From contig NZ_CP035492.1 of NCBI RefSeq assembly GCF_004135365.1, positions 3,151,001 to 3,215,000 on the forward strand: a stretch of 64,000 bases of DNA, written 5' to 3'. This document shows, in pieces, positions 25,990 to 35,300 of the stretch. The position numbers and the translations under genes are program-made. This DNA comes from Paenibacillus protaetiae. Lineage in GTDB: Bacteria; Bacillota; Bacilli; Paenibacillales; Paenibacillaceae. How positions within the stretch are numbered: position 1 is the first letter of the stretch; every line of letters begins with the position of its first letter. The notes under the pieces are model-generated. The model was given only the letters and a program-made list of their open reading frames with translations, was not told the DNA's origin and searched no databases.

Positions 25990-26877
25990 TTAATTGTACA
26001 ACGTGCCTGTATTAATGACCGGCGTAGCCGAGCGGTCGGATACGATCGCCACCATCAAATTGTTGACCATCGCCGCACGGCGCTCATCATCCAATTCAAT
26101 GCCGTTCGCGATCAGCTGGCGCAGCGCGGCGTCCACCATGCCTACCGCGCCCTCCACGATTTTTTGGCGGGCGGCGACAATGGCGATCGCCTGCTGCCGC
26201 TGCAGCATGGCGCTGGCAATCTCGGGCGCATAAGCCAAATGCGTCAGCCGCGTCTCCAGCACCTTAACGCCGGCTACCGCCAGTCTTGCTTGCAGCTCGG
26301 TCATCAGCTCGCTGGCCACTTCCTCCGCATTGCCGCGCAGCGAATGCCGGCTTTGATCTTCATCATGCGTATCATAAGGGTATTGCGCCGCAATATGGCG
26401 CACCGCCGTTTCACTTTGAATCTCTACAAACGTCTCGTAATTGTCGACGTCGAATGCGGCGCTCGCCGTGTCGAGCACGCGGAATACGACAACCGCGCCG
26501 ATCTCGATCGGATTGCCGTCGGCATCGTTTACTTTCAGCGTCTGGCTGTTGAAGTTGCGCACTTTCAGCGATATTTTCCGCTTGGACGTAAACGGCTTAA
26601 CCATCCACAAACCGCTTTCTTGTACAGTGCCGATATAGTTCCCGAAGAACGTAATGACCTTCGCCTCATTCGGCTGGACGATGCTCAGCGAAGTGAATGC
26701 AACCAAACTAATGATCAAAAGGATAATCCCTAAAATAATAAACACCGACATAAACGCTGTGCTTGGATCTGCGGCATTGCCGGCAATAATAAAGCAGGCG
26801 ATTCCCGCCGCAAACATGATGATCGTTACAAGCAATGCCAGAAATCCGTTCACATGCCATGCTACACGTTCCTTCAT
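25990..26877 (-). CDS. SPFH/band-7 domain membrane protein
   Basis: 295 residues. Two N-terminal helices (about 10-35 and 40-62) precede an SPFH domain (VQPNEAKVITFFGNYIGTVQESGLW split around 66-90; VVVFRVLDT; ETAVRHIAAQYPYD) and a helical C-terminal part (ARLAVAGVKVLETRLTHLAYAPEIA). SPFH proteins form membrane scaffolds. I chose the ATG at 26877, with AGGGGTG eight bases upstream, over a TTG two codons before. It is followed at once by the RHH gene. Confidence 0.9.
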   Translation of the reverse strand: MKERVAWHVNGFLALLVTIIMFAAGIACFIIAGNAADPSTAFMSVFIILGIILLIISLVAFTSLSIVQPNEAKVITFFGNYIGTVQESGLWMVKPFTSKRKISLKVRNFNSQTLKVNDADGNPIEIGAVVVFRVLDTASAAFDVDNYETFVEIQSETAVRHIAAQYPYDTHDEDQSRHSLRGNAEEVASELMTELQARLAVAGVKVLETRLTHLAYAPEIASAMLQRQQAIAIVAARQKIVEGAVGMVDAALRQLIANGIELDDERRAAMVNNLMVAIVSDRSATPVINTGTLYN

Positions 26878-26940
26878 CCGCAAACACCCCTATATTGTTT
26901 TGATATATTTATGATATCAGTTTTTACAGAAAAATGGAAC

Positions 26941-26972
26941 AAAAAAAAGACCGGCAAACAATGCCGGTCTTT
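26941..26972 (-). terminator. Terminator of the mgl operon
   Basis: Hairpin AAAGACCGGCA / TGCCGGTCTTT with a short loop, followed by eight T on the minus strand, eight bases after the permease stop codon. Confidence 0.92.
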
Positions 26973-26979
26973 CCAAAGC

Positions 26980-27996
26980 TTATTTTTTGGCTACATATTT
27001 GCGGATATCGAATGCAACCGCCACAACGATGATCAAACCTTTAATAATAAGCTGCCAGTTCGGGTTAATGCCGATGTAGGTAAGCCCGTAGTTAATCACC
27101 GTAAAGATCAGAACGCCTGCAATGATCCCTTTTACACGGCCAACGCCGCCTGTTGTCGACACGCCGCCGACTACGCACGCCGCGATCGCATCCAGCTCGT
27201 ACATGTTGCCGTAGTTGTTTGTCGCGCCGCCCGTACGAGCTGCTTCCAGCACGCCGGCAAGGCCGTACAAAGCACCTGCAATGGCATACAGCCACATCAG
27301 GTTGCGGGCTACGTTAATGCCCGAGACATGCGCCGCTTGGATGTTGCCGCCGATAGCGTACATGTTTTTGCCGAGGCGGGTTTTGTTAAACACAACCCAG
27401 ACAATAAAGGCTACGAAGATGGCGATCAGTACGATATACGGCATCGAGAAGTCGCCGCTGCCAATTGCGCCCGAGCCAAGCTTGCTGAAATCGTTGCGCA
27501 GACCGGCAATCGGCTGCGAGTTGTTTGGCGGCATATCGAAGTACAGCGAGTTTGCCCCGTATACGGCAACCATCGTGCCCAGCGTTGCGATAAACGGCGG
27601 AACATTAAATCTTGAAACGATAATACCGTTCACAAGGCCTACCAGAAGGCCTACCACAATAGCGATGATGATCGGAATAACCAGCCACATATGCGGCAAA
27701 TTCGGGAAAAACTTATTGGCATAGTCTGCCTTTTGCAGCAGCGATGCGGATACGACCGCACTGAGTCCGACCACCCGGCCTGCAGACAAGTCCGTGCCTG
27801 CCGTAATAAGTACAAACCCTGCGCCAAGCGCGATAATGAGGCGTGTAGAAGATTGAATCAGCACGTCTCTAAACGTAGTTACCGATAAGAAACTGGAATC
27901 CATCATTGAAATGCCAAGTACAAGTATAACAAGCACTACCCATATCGCATTTTGCGAAAAGGCGTTTTTCACTTTTAATCCTCTGGATGCGTCCAT
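26980..27996 (-). CDS. mglC: Galactose/methyl-galactoside-type ABC permease
   Basis: 338 residues, about nine hydrophobic helices. The stretches GAGFVLITAGTDLSAGRVVGLSAV, FNVPPFIATLGTM and ACVVGGVSTTGGVGRVKG are typical of the RbsC/MglC family. It forms the membrane channel of the sugar importer with MglA and MglB. I chose the ATG at 27996, ten bases after GGGGG, rather than a TTG at 28005. It starts 33 bp after mglA and is last in the transcript. Confidence 0.92.
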   Translation of the reverse strand: MDASRGLKVKNAFSQNAIWVVLVILVLGISMMDSSFLSVTTFRDVLIQSSTRLIIALGAGFVLITAGTDLSAGRVVGLSAVVSASLLQKADYANKFFPNLPHMWLVIPIIIAIVVGLLVGLVNGIIVSRFNVPPFIATLGTMVAVYGANSLYFDMPPNNSQPIAGLRNDFSKLGSGAIGSGDFSMPYIVLIAIFVAFIVWVVFNKTRLGKNMYAIGGNIQAAHVSGINVARNLMWLYAIAGALYGLAGVLEAARTGGATNNYGNMYELDAIAACVVGGVSTTGGVGRVKGIIAGVLIFTVINYGLTYIGINPNWQLIIKGLIIVVAVAFDIRKYVAKK

Positions 27997-28029
27997 CTGT
28001 CGCAAGCCCCCTTCAAATCCTCAATCTTT

Positions 28030-29547
28030 TTACTTCTGGGCCGCAAGCCGCATAATCGCTTGCTCCGAAGCATCCTTGCTGTCGAGGATGCCGGTTACTC
28101 TGCCTTCGGACATCACCATGACGCGGTCGGACATGCCGATCAGTTCCGGCATCTCGGACGAAATCATAATGATGCTTTTGCCCTGCTTCGCAAGTTCAAT
28201 AATAATCGAATAAATTTCGTATTTGGCGCCGATGTCGATACCGCGGGTCGGCTCGTCCAGCAGCAAAATATCCGGATTCGTCAGCAACCAGCGCGCCAGC
28301 AGCACCTTCTGCTGATTGCCGCCTGACAAGTTGCGGATCAGCTGGTTAACCGAAGGCGTTTTCGTTTTAAATTTCTCGACGCCTCTTTCCGCCTCGGTCT
28401 TCATCTTGCGCTCGTTCAAAAATCCGAGCTGATTTTGGTACAGGCCCAAATTCGCAATAGCGGTATTTGCCGTAATCGACAACACCGGGAAAATCCCCGT
28501 TACGCGGCGTTCTTCCGTCAGCATCGCGATTTTATTCTTTTTCGCATCAATCGGCGATTTGATCGTAATGGCTTTGCCGTCTTTGTATATAGCCCCGGAC
28601 TTTACGGACCTGAGCCCGAACAGCGCTTCCACCAGCTCGGTGCGCTGTGCGCCGACCAAGCCGCCGATGCCGAGAATTTCGCCTTTGCGAAGCTCAAACG
28701 ATACATCCTTGAACGAGTGCGGCAGCGTCGACGTCAAGTTCTCCACCCGCAGCATCACTTCGCCCGGCGTGTTGGTGCGTTCCGGGAAACGATCGGACAG
28801 GTCGCGCCCGACCATTCGGGTAATGATCGTGTCGATCGTCAGCTCTTGGGCCGGCCAGGTGCCGATATATTTGCCGTCGCGCATAATCGTTACATCGTCG
28901 GAAATACGCAAAATCTCTTCCATTTTGTGCGAGATGTAAATAATCGAAACGCCGCGGGCGCGCAGCTTGTTAATGATCGTAAAGAGCGCTTCCACTTCGT
29001 TGCCCGTCAGCGACGAGGTAGGTTCGTCCATCACGATGACCTTCGAATTAAACGAAACGGCTTTCGCGATTTCAAGCGACTGGATTTTCGAAACGGACAG
29101 TTCTTTAACAAGCTGCTTCGGATCAATGTTCATGTTCAAATCGTCAAACAGCTTGACGGTGTCGTTGTACATCTTTTTATGATCTATAAACCGGAGAGGG
29201 ACAGCGCCCTTCATCGGAAATCTTCCAAGCCAAATGTTCTCCATCACGCTGCGCATCGGCACCGGATGAAGCTCCTGGTGAATCATGGATACGCCATGCG
29301 CCAAAGCGTCCTTCGAGCTTTTAATTTCAGCCTTCTGGCCGTTCAAAAAAATTTCGCCTTCGTCCGGCTTGTAAATGCCGAACAAACATTTCATCAAAGT
29401 GGATTTACCCGCTCCGTTCTCGCCCATCAAGGCGTGTACCGTGCCGGGACGAACCTTCAGCGTTACATTGTCGAGCGCCTTAACGCCCGGGAACGTCTTC
29501 GTAATACCGTTCATTTCAAGCAAATAAGGATGCTGCTTCTCCATCAT
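28030..29547 (-). CDS. mglA: Galactose/methyl-galactoside-type ABC ATPase with two nucleotide-binding domains
   Basis: About 505 residues. The first domain has Walker A GENGAGKST, LSVSKIQSLEIAKA and Walker B VIVMDEPTSSL. The second has the degenerate A loop GLVGAQRTELVEA, signature LSGGNQQKVLLARWL and DEPTRGIDIGAKYEIY. This double arrangement is that of MglA/RbsA sugar importers. GAGGAGG lies five bases before the first of two consecutive ATGs. It follows mglB after a stem-loop. Confidence 0.95.
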   Translation of the reverse strand: MMEKQHPYLLEMNGITKTFPGVKALDNVTLKVRPGTVHALMGENGAGKSTLMKCLFGIYKPDEGEIFLNGQKAEIKSSKDALAHGVSMIHQELHPVPMRSVMENIWLGRFPMKGAVPLRFIDHKKMYNDTVKLFDDLNMNIDPKQLVKELSVSKIQSLEIAKAVSFNSKVIVMDEPTSSLTGNEVEALFTIINKLRARGVSIIYISHKMEEILRISDDVTIMRDGKYIGTWPAQELTIDTIITRMVGRDLSDRFPERTNTPGEVMLRVENLTSTLPHSFKDVSFELRKGEILGIGGLVGAQRTELVEALFGLRSVKSGAIYKDGKAITIKSPIDAKKNKIAMLTEERRVTGIFPVLSITANTAIANLGLYQNQLGFLNERKMKTEAERGVEKFKTKTPSVNQLIRNLSGGNQQKVLLARWLLTNPDILLLDEPTRGIDIGAKYEIYSIIIELAKQGKSIIMISSEMPELIGMSDRVMVMSEGRVTGILDSKDASEQAIMRLAAQK

Positions 29548-29602
29548 ATAGCCTCCTCTTCCCAGCCTAGCCGTCAAATCAGCTGCGGACTTATAGATAA
29601 GA

Positions 29603-29633
29603 GGGAACGGAAGCTTCCAGCTGGCCGTCCCCC
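29603..29633 (-). terminator. Intercistronic stem-loop between mglB and mglA
   Basis: Arms GGGGACGG / CCGTTCCC (one wobble pair) around a 15-base loop, without a long T-run. Such structures commonly protect or attenuate the message so that the binding protein is made in excess over the ATPase and permease. Confidence 0.45.
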
Positions 29634-29669
29634 TGTTTTCATGCCGCTATTTGTCTAGTTGTAATAAAC

Positions 29670-30683
29670 TTATTTGCTGCTTTCTTGCGTTACTTTTTGG
29701 TAAGGAATCCAAATATATTTGCCATCGGTAATGTCATAACCGGTGTTGTCCTTCGTAGGCGCTTCGCCTTTCGCCAGCACGCTCATCAGGTTAACCGTCG
29801 CTTTGCCTTGGTTCTCCGCATCGTTAAGCACCGTACCGAGCAGCGTGCCGTCTTTCAACGCTTGCTTCGCCGCATCCGTCGCGTCAACCCCTACAACCGG
29901 CATATATTTGCTGCCTGTGAAGTAGCCGCCTGCTTTCAATGCTTCGATTGCGCCAAGCGCCATATCGTCATTGTTTGCAATAACCGCTTCAATTTTGTCG
30001 CCGTGCGAAGCGAGGAACGCCGCCATTTTTTCTTGGCCTTTTACGCGGTCCCACATAGCGGTATCTTCAGCCAGCTTCTCTACTTTAATGCCGGCGTCTT
30101 GGATCGCTTGTACCGAAAATTTCGTGCGGAGTTCGGCATCTTGGTGTCCTGGTTCGCCTTTCAGCATGACGTACTGCAATACGCCGTCGCCGTTTTTGTC
30201 CGCTTCCGGATGCGCTTTCCAATAATCGGCGACGATTTCGCCTTCCATCGTGCCGGACTCTTCTGCTTTTGCGCCTACGAAATAGGCTTTGTCCCATTTT
30301 GCCAAATCATCGGCCATCGGTTCGCGGTTAATAAATACAACCGGAATGTTTGCTTTTTGCGCTTTGTCGATAATGATGCCAGCCGCCGTACGGTCAACCG
30401 GGTTAATCGCCATCGCTTTCATTTTTTTCGTAATAAACAAATCCACTTTATCGTTTTGGGTTGGCTGCGAGTTTTGGCTGTCTACAATATCCACTTTCAG
30501 CTTGCCTTCCGCTGCAGCGGAAATTGCAGTACGGACGCCGCTCATAAACGTGTCGTCGAATTTATAAATCGCAACGCCGGCTTTTGGCGTACCGCCTTCG
30601 CCGCCGCTTCCGCCCGAGTTCGAGCATCCTGCAGCAACAACTGCCATGGCGCCTGCTACGAGTGCTAATGTCCATTTTTTCAT
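29670..30683 (-). CDS. mglB: Galactose-type sugar-binding lipoprotein
   Basis: 337 residues. Signal peptide with lipobox ending at Cys20 (VAAGCSN). The periplasmic-binding-protein fold shows YKFDDTFMSGVRTAISAAA, AINPVDRTAAGIIIDKA, FINREP and VIANNDDMALGAIEAL, as in galactose/glucose-binding protein. It delivers sugar to MglAC. AGGGGG precedes the ATG. The sugar itself is inferred from family resemblance; ribose or xylose is not excluded. Confidence 0.9.
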   Translation of the reverse strand: MKKWTLALVAGAMAVVAAGCSNSGGSGGEGGTPKAGVAIYKFDDTFMSGVRTAISAAAEGKLKVDIVDSQNSQPTQNDKVDLFITKKMKAMAINPVDRTAAGIIIDKAQKANIPVVFINREPMADDLAKWDKAYFVGAKAEESGTMEGEIVADYWKAHPEADKNGDGVLQYVMLKGEPGHQDAELRTKFSVQAIQDAGIKVEKLAEDTAMWDRVKGQEKMAAFLASHGDKIEAVIANNDDMALGAIEALKAGGYFTGSKYMPVVGVDATDAAKQALKDGTLLGTVLNDAENQGKATVNLMSVLAKGEAPTKDNTGYDITDGKYIWIPYQKVTQESSK

Positions 30684-30809
30684 CTAAAACAACCCCCTGA
30701 TGAATTCTTTATTTGCTGCTCTTGCTTACAATCTAATTATGTCGAAATGGGGCTTCGTTTCGAATGAAGGATTCTGCTGTTTTTTATTAAAATCCTCATC
30801 TCTTTGTAA

Positions 30810-31799
30810 TTATTGCACCACAGGGAAAAGAAGCTTCTGGTTTTCCATCCAAAACATGTTAAATTTATTGATGATTTTCATATCCATATCCACTTTCGCC
30901 GGCACCGGCTCGCCCTTCGCCGCAGCAAGCGCATATTTGACGCCCAAATAACCGATGCTGAACGGATTTTGTACTATCAGCGCCTGGAGCTGGCCGTCCT
31001 GCAGCAGTTCCAGCAGCTCATCGGAGCTGTCGAAGCCGATCAGCTTAATCTGCCCCCCGGCCTGCCGGCGCTGCAGCTCTGTGGCGGCTCCTGCCGTCGT
31101 ATCCGTATTTAAAGATATAATGCCGTCCACTTTCTCCGCCTCCAGCAAACGGCGCACCGCCTCTTGGCATTCCCCGTATTGCTGCGAGCATTGCTGGCTG
31201 GATACGATATGTATGCCGGATCCGGCTTCCGCTGCCGCTTCTCTAATCCCCTGCTCGCGAAGCTTGCCGTTAATGCCGCCCGCCGAGGATGAAAGGATGG
31301 CAATCCGGCCTTTGCCGCCCAGCATCTCGGACATTTGGCGCAGCGCCTCCCGGCCTGCCTTTCTATTATCAATGCCGATATAGGAGACCGTCTTGCCGCT
31401 GGTCAGCAGGCTGTCGATGGCCACAACCGGAATGCCCCGCTTGTCCGCTTCTTTCAGAAAAGGCGCAAATGCCGCGTCATCACTGGCGCCCAGCACAATG
31501 GCATCCGGTTTTTCGTCCAGCGACATCATCGCCTTCTCGACCTGGCTGCCCACATCCCCTTCATCCTCGGCCGCAAATGTATGCACGTTGACGCCAAATT
31601 CCTTGACTGCCGCTTCCGCCCCGGAAGCGATATTGTTCCAGTAGCTTCCTTCGCTTGTCCGCATAATGAGCTGTATCGTCTTCTCCTCGTGTTTAGGTTT
31701 CCCGCCGAAAAGCGACGGCATCCACGCTGACACAAGAAGCAGTGCGGCTGCCGCCAGCATCAGCCCGCCCAGCCAGTAGCTGCGGTATGTTTTATTCAT
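30810..31799 (-). CDS. Membrane-anchored sugar-binding sensor protein (XylFII/RbsB-like)
   Basis: 329 residues. An uncleaved-looking N-terminal helix (9-28, no lipobox Cys) anchors a periplasmic-binding-protein domain (IMRTSEGSYWNNIASGAEAA, AIVLGASDDAAFAPFLKEA, ISLNTDTTAGAA, IGFDSSDELLELL). The gene overlaps the 3' end of the histidine kinase gene by eight bases and precedes mglB. In Clostridium, XylFII of this type presents sugar to a LytS kinase, so I infer a sensing rather than a transport role. Confidence 0.8.
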   Translation of the reverse strand: MNKTYRSYWLGGLMLAAAALLLVSAWMPSLFGGKPKHEEKTIQLIMRTSEGSYWNNIASGAEAAVKEFGVNVHTFAAEDEGDVGSQVEKAMMSLDEKPDAIVLGASDDAAFAPFLKEADKRGIPVVAIDSLLTSGKTVSYIGIDNRKAGREALRQMSEMLGGKGRIAILSSSAGGINGKLREQGIREAAAEAGSGIHIVSSQQCSQQYGECQEAVRRLLEAEKVDGIISLNTDTTAGAATELQRRQAGGQIKLIGFDSSDELLELLQDGQLQALIVQNPFSIGYLGVKYALAAAKGEPVPAKVDMDMKIINKFNMFWMENQKLLFPVVQ

Positions 31800-33542
31800 C
31801 GTCCGCCACCCTCCCTTCCTGTTCTATCCGGCGGGCCGGAAACCGGATAGAGACGGTTGTCCCTTCCTCCAGCTCGCTTTCAAAGGAAAGCCCGTATTCC
31901 GCGCCGTAATAAAGCCGGATCCGCTCTTGAACGTTCATCACGCCTACGCCGGAGCCTTTGGCGCTTTTCACATTGCCGGCTCTCACTTCATTCAACCGTT
32001 CTTCCGTCATGCCCAGCCCGTTATCGCTCACTTCAATGACGACATCCGCGCCGTCCAGCCGCGCCTTGATGCTGATATGCCCTTCGTCAACCGACGGCTC
32101 GATGCCGTGGACAATGGCGTTTTCAATAAGCGGCTGCACGATCAGCTTTAAGGTGGAGCAGGAGGAAACCTGCTCATCCGCTTCAATGGAGTAGGTAAAT
32201 TTATTTTTGAACCGGATATTTTGAATCACCAAATAGTTGCGCGCATGCTCAAGCTCATCTTCCAAGGAAATGATGGCATTCCCTTTCGACAAGCTGATCC
32301 GGAACAGCTTCGACAGCGACGTAATCGTCGTCACCACATCGGCATTCCGGTTCATCCCGACCATACGGACAACCGTGTTTAAAGTGTTATATAAAAAATG
32401 CGGATTAATTTGCGCCTGCAGCGCTTCCAGCTCATATTTCCGCTTGCTTTCCTGCTCGGACACAATTTGTTTCATCAGCAGTTTAATCGTGCCGATCATC
32501 ATGTTGAACCGGTCCGCCAAATGTTTGACTTCAAGCGGTCCTTCGCTGCTGGCGAGCTTGTCGAAATCGCCCCGCTCCACGCTTTTCATCGACATTTCCA
32601 GCTGGCGGATCGGCCTCGATATGCGGCGCGACACGACGCTCGACAGCACAATAACGATGAGCGCAAGCGCAAGCAGCAGCTTCGGGAGCGACCGGTTTAA
32701 CGTTTCGCTTGTCACCATCACTTCATCCATATAAGAGACGCCGACCAGCTTCCAGCCGACATTGCCGATCGTTTGCACGCTGATCAGCCTGCTTTCGCCG
32801 GACGACTTGTCAATGTAGCTGCCGTAAGTATGGCGGAGCGCAAGCTCCGGGTTTTCCGATTTTAAGCCCGCATATATAAGCTGAAGCTGGGGTGGTACAC
32901 AATATTGCCGGCCGACTCGTCCAAAATATAGACGTACCCTTTCTTCCCCAGGCTGACGCGGTTTGACAGCTGGTCAATCTGGTTGAAGTTGACGTCCAGC
33001 AGCAGCACGCCGTTAACCGGCTTGCCGCCTTTTTGCACCGTGATGCTTTTGCTTAAGGTAACAACCCAGCGAAATTGATTGCTGTAAAAGTTTTCGACAT
33101 GAGGCAGCGAGATGGATAAATGGCCTGGCGTATCCAATGCGCTTTTAAACCAGCTTTCCTTGGCCGGGTTAAAAGACTTCTTCATCGCCACATTCGGGAT
33201 GTTAAATATCGGCTGGCCCCGGTCATCGAACAAAGCAAGCGTCACCGTATCCATCCGGGTCGACATCATCATCTCCAGCTGATGCTGCAGCTGCCCGGAA
33301 GTTACATCCCCGCCTTGAGCAATCGTCAGGTCCATCGTATGAAACAGCTCGGAGATGCTGGCGATGTAGCCTTCCAGGTTATAGCTCACCTGATCGACAA
33401 TTTGCTGGGAGTTGCGGAACGCGTTATCTTTCGTCGTAGCGGAAAACCGGCTGTACAGGACTAAACCGACCGCAATAATGACCAGCACGGAAAAAAGCGA
33501 CAAGGAGACGGACAAAATAAACTGGATGCTTTTCCGTTTCAT
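31792..33542 (-). pseudogene. Sensor histidine kinase (YesM/LytS type) interrupted by a one-base frameshift
   Basis: Two frames make one kinase of about 580 residues. The first (33542-32862) has a transmembrane helix (10-30) and a Cache-like extracytoplasmic domain, then ends at YHPSFSLYMRA. The second continues that domain (from about 32890, frame shifted by one), then a transmembrane helix, HAMP, and a His_kinase module (NPHFLYNTLNT, then DNGLGMT). The shift falls at a G4 run (32889-32892; C4 on the coding strand); a fifth base restores TAC-CAC-CCC-CAG and an open frame. It may be a sequencing error or a real mutation. Confidence 0.82.
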
Positions 33543-35200
33543 CAGCTGCCCCGCTCCGATAATCCGTTCCGGTACTCCTTGGCCGAGATGCCGGCGTATT
33601 TTTTAAAGCAAAGGCTAAAGTAGTTCGGATCGGAGAAGCCCACCTGCTCCGCAATTTCAAATGTTTTCAGATCGGTTGTCCGCAGCAGCTCCTTGGCGAT
33701 TTCCATCCGCAGCTGAAGCAGGTAAGCGCCGTAGGTCAGCTTCAGCTCCCGCTTGAACACGGTGCTGAAATAACCGGCGCTTACGTGCAAATGGGCGCAC
33801 AGCTTGGCGATCGACAAATCGCTGTCGCGGTAGTTTTCTTTGGTATACGCAATCGCTTCCTCTACGATACGCTTGTAGGAGCGCTGCCGCTGGCTTGCGA
33901 TCCGGCTGCGCACTTTGGCGCATAAGTCCCCATACCAGGCTTTTGTTTCCTCCATGCTGTTCAGCTTCTGGTATTGCGCCAGTATATCGGTGCCGCCTTT
34001 AAACCATTCTTCATTCCCGGATCCGGACTCCAGCCCTTTCGTCAGCTTCATGATCGCAAGCACCATCTCCATCAAATAAAGCTGTACCTCATAGACCGGC
34101 GCCTGTGAGCGGGCCACATCGTCAAACAGCCCGTCCACCAGCTCCTTCAGCTCTTGTTCGGTCCCCACTTTTACGGTACTGAGCAAATTTTGCTTGCGTG
34201 TCTCATCGAACAGAAGCTCTTCATTCGAGCGGTCCTCCATATCTTCGATGCAAATAATACGGTTGCTGCCCAATATGCGGCGGTAATCCAGCGCCATCGA
34301 AGCCGATTCATACGCTTCTTTTAAAGCTCCGATTTCCGGAACCGCCCTCCCGACGCCAATGTTGACGGTAAGCCGCAAATATTTTTCAATGCTTTGCAGC
34401 ACTTCCTTCAGCACATCCATCAAGTTGCCGTTTTCCTGGAAAGAACCCTCCTGCTGTACGACATTCAGGAGCACGACGCGGTCTTGATGGACAAATACTT
34501 TGCCCATTCCGTATTTCGCCCATATTTCGCCGGCCACATTCACGACCGAAAACAGCTTCAGATCGAGATCATAAGAGGAAGCAAGCGATTTGACAGCCGT
34601 CTCATCTTCGTTCCCGCCTTGTTCGTCCGTATGATAAACCGCAATTACAGATACCACGTAGCCTCGGCCGTCCAGCTCCAATCCGTAAGCCTCCGCTTTA
34701 CTCCGGACAACGGACAGCGGCTGCTTGCGGGTAATTAGCGATGAGAGGAACTTCTCGCGCACGATCGGGAGGCTCATCCGGTAATGCTCTTCCAGCAGCT
34801 GCAAGTTGCTGTGCTTTTCCCGTTCCTCGTCCATCCGCTGGGCGATTTTAAGAACCGTATCCGTAATCTGGGTGCCGGAAAACGGCTTAAGCACATATTC
34901 ATCGACCTGCAGCCGGATCGCCTGCTTGGCATACTCGAACTCATCGTAGCCGCTCAAAATAACGATCCGCGTCAGCGGATAAGCGCCTCTCGCCCATTCC
35001 GCCAGCTCCAGCCCATTCATATAAGGCATGCTAATATCTGTAATGAGCACATCCGGCTCAAGCTTCTCGAACAATTCCATTGCTTCCCTGCCGTTGCCGG
35101 CCGTCATCACTTCGCCGAAGCCGCAGCCGGCCCAGTCGATTTCCGCCATCAGCCCTTCCGTTACTTCCATTTCATCATCTACAAGCAGCAGCTTATACAT
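33542..35200 (-). CDS. AraC-type response regulator (YesN-like)
   Basis: 552 residues. An N-terminal receiver (LLVDDEMEVTEGL; phospho-acceptor in VLITDISMP; ILSGYDE; LKPF) is followed by a long middle region and a C-terminal AraC helix-turn-helix pair (AKLCAHLHVSAGYFSTVFK, FEIAEQVGFSDPNYFSLCFKKYAGISAKEYR). The ATG at 35200 has GGAGGG before it; the longer frame is spurious. It ends in a TGATG overlap with the kinase. It most likely activates the mgl genes in response to sugar. Confidence 0.93.
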   Translation of the reverse strand: MYKLLLVDDEMEVTEGLMAEIDWAGCGFGEVMTAGNGREAMELFEKLEPDVLITDISMPYMNGLELAEWARGAYPLTRIVILSGYDEFEYAKQAIRLQVDEYVLKPFSGTQITDTVLKIAQRMDEEREKHSNLQLLEEHYRMSLPIVREKFLSSLITRKQPLSVVRSKAEAYGLELDGRGYVVSVIAVYHTDEQGGNEDETAVKSLASSYDLDLKLFSVVNVAGEIWAKYGMGKVFVHQDRVVLLNVVQQEGSFQENGNLMDVLKEVLQSIEKYLRLTVNIGVGRAVPEIGALKEAYESASMALDYRRILGSNRIICIEDMEDRSNEELLFDETRKQNLLSTVKVGTEQELKELVDGLFDDVARSQAPVYEVQLYLMEMVLAIMKLTKGLESGSGNEEWFKGGTDILAQYQKLNSMEETKAWYGDLCAKVRSRIASQRQRSYKRIVEEAIAYTKENYRDSDLSIAKLCAHLHVSAGYFSTVFKRELKLTYGAYLLQLRMEIAKELLRTTDLKTFEIAEQVGFSDPNYFSLCFKKYAGISAKEYRNGLSERGS

Positions 35201-35242
35201 ACAGTCCCTCCTGTAATCAATAGAGTTAGAATATCCAACCCA

Positions 35243-35286
35243 CAAAAAAAAACGGCCCGACCGGAAGAAATCCGATCGAGCCGTTT
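35243..35286 (-). terminator. Terminator of the prsA-like gene
   Basis: Hairpin AAACGGCTCGATCGGA / TCCGGTCGGGCCGTTT (wobble pairs included) followed by nine T on the minus strand. Confidence 0.88.
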
Positions 35287-35300
35287 GGCAGCAAGGCCAA

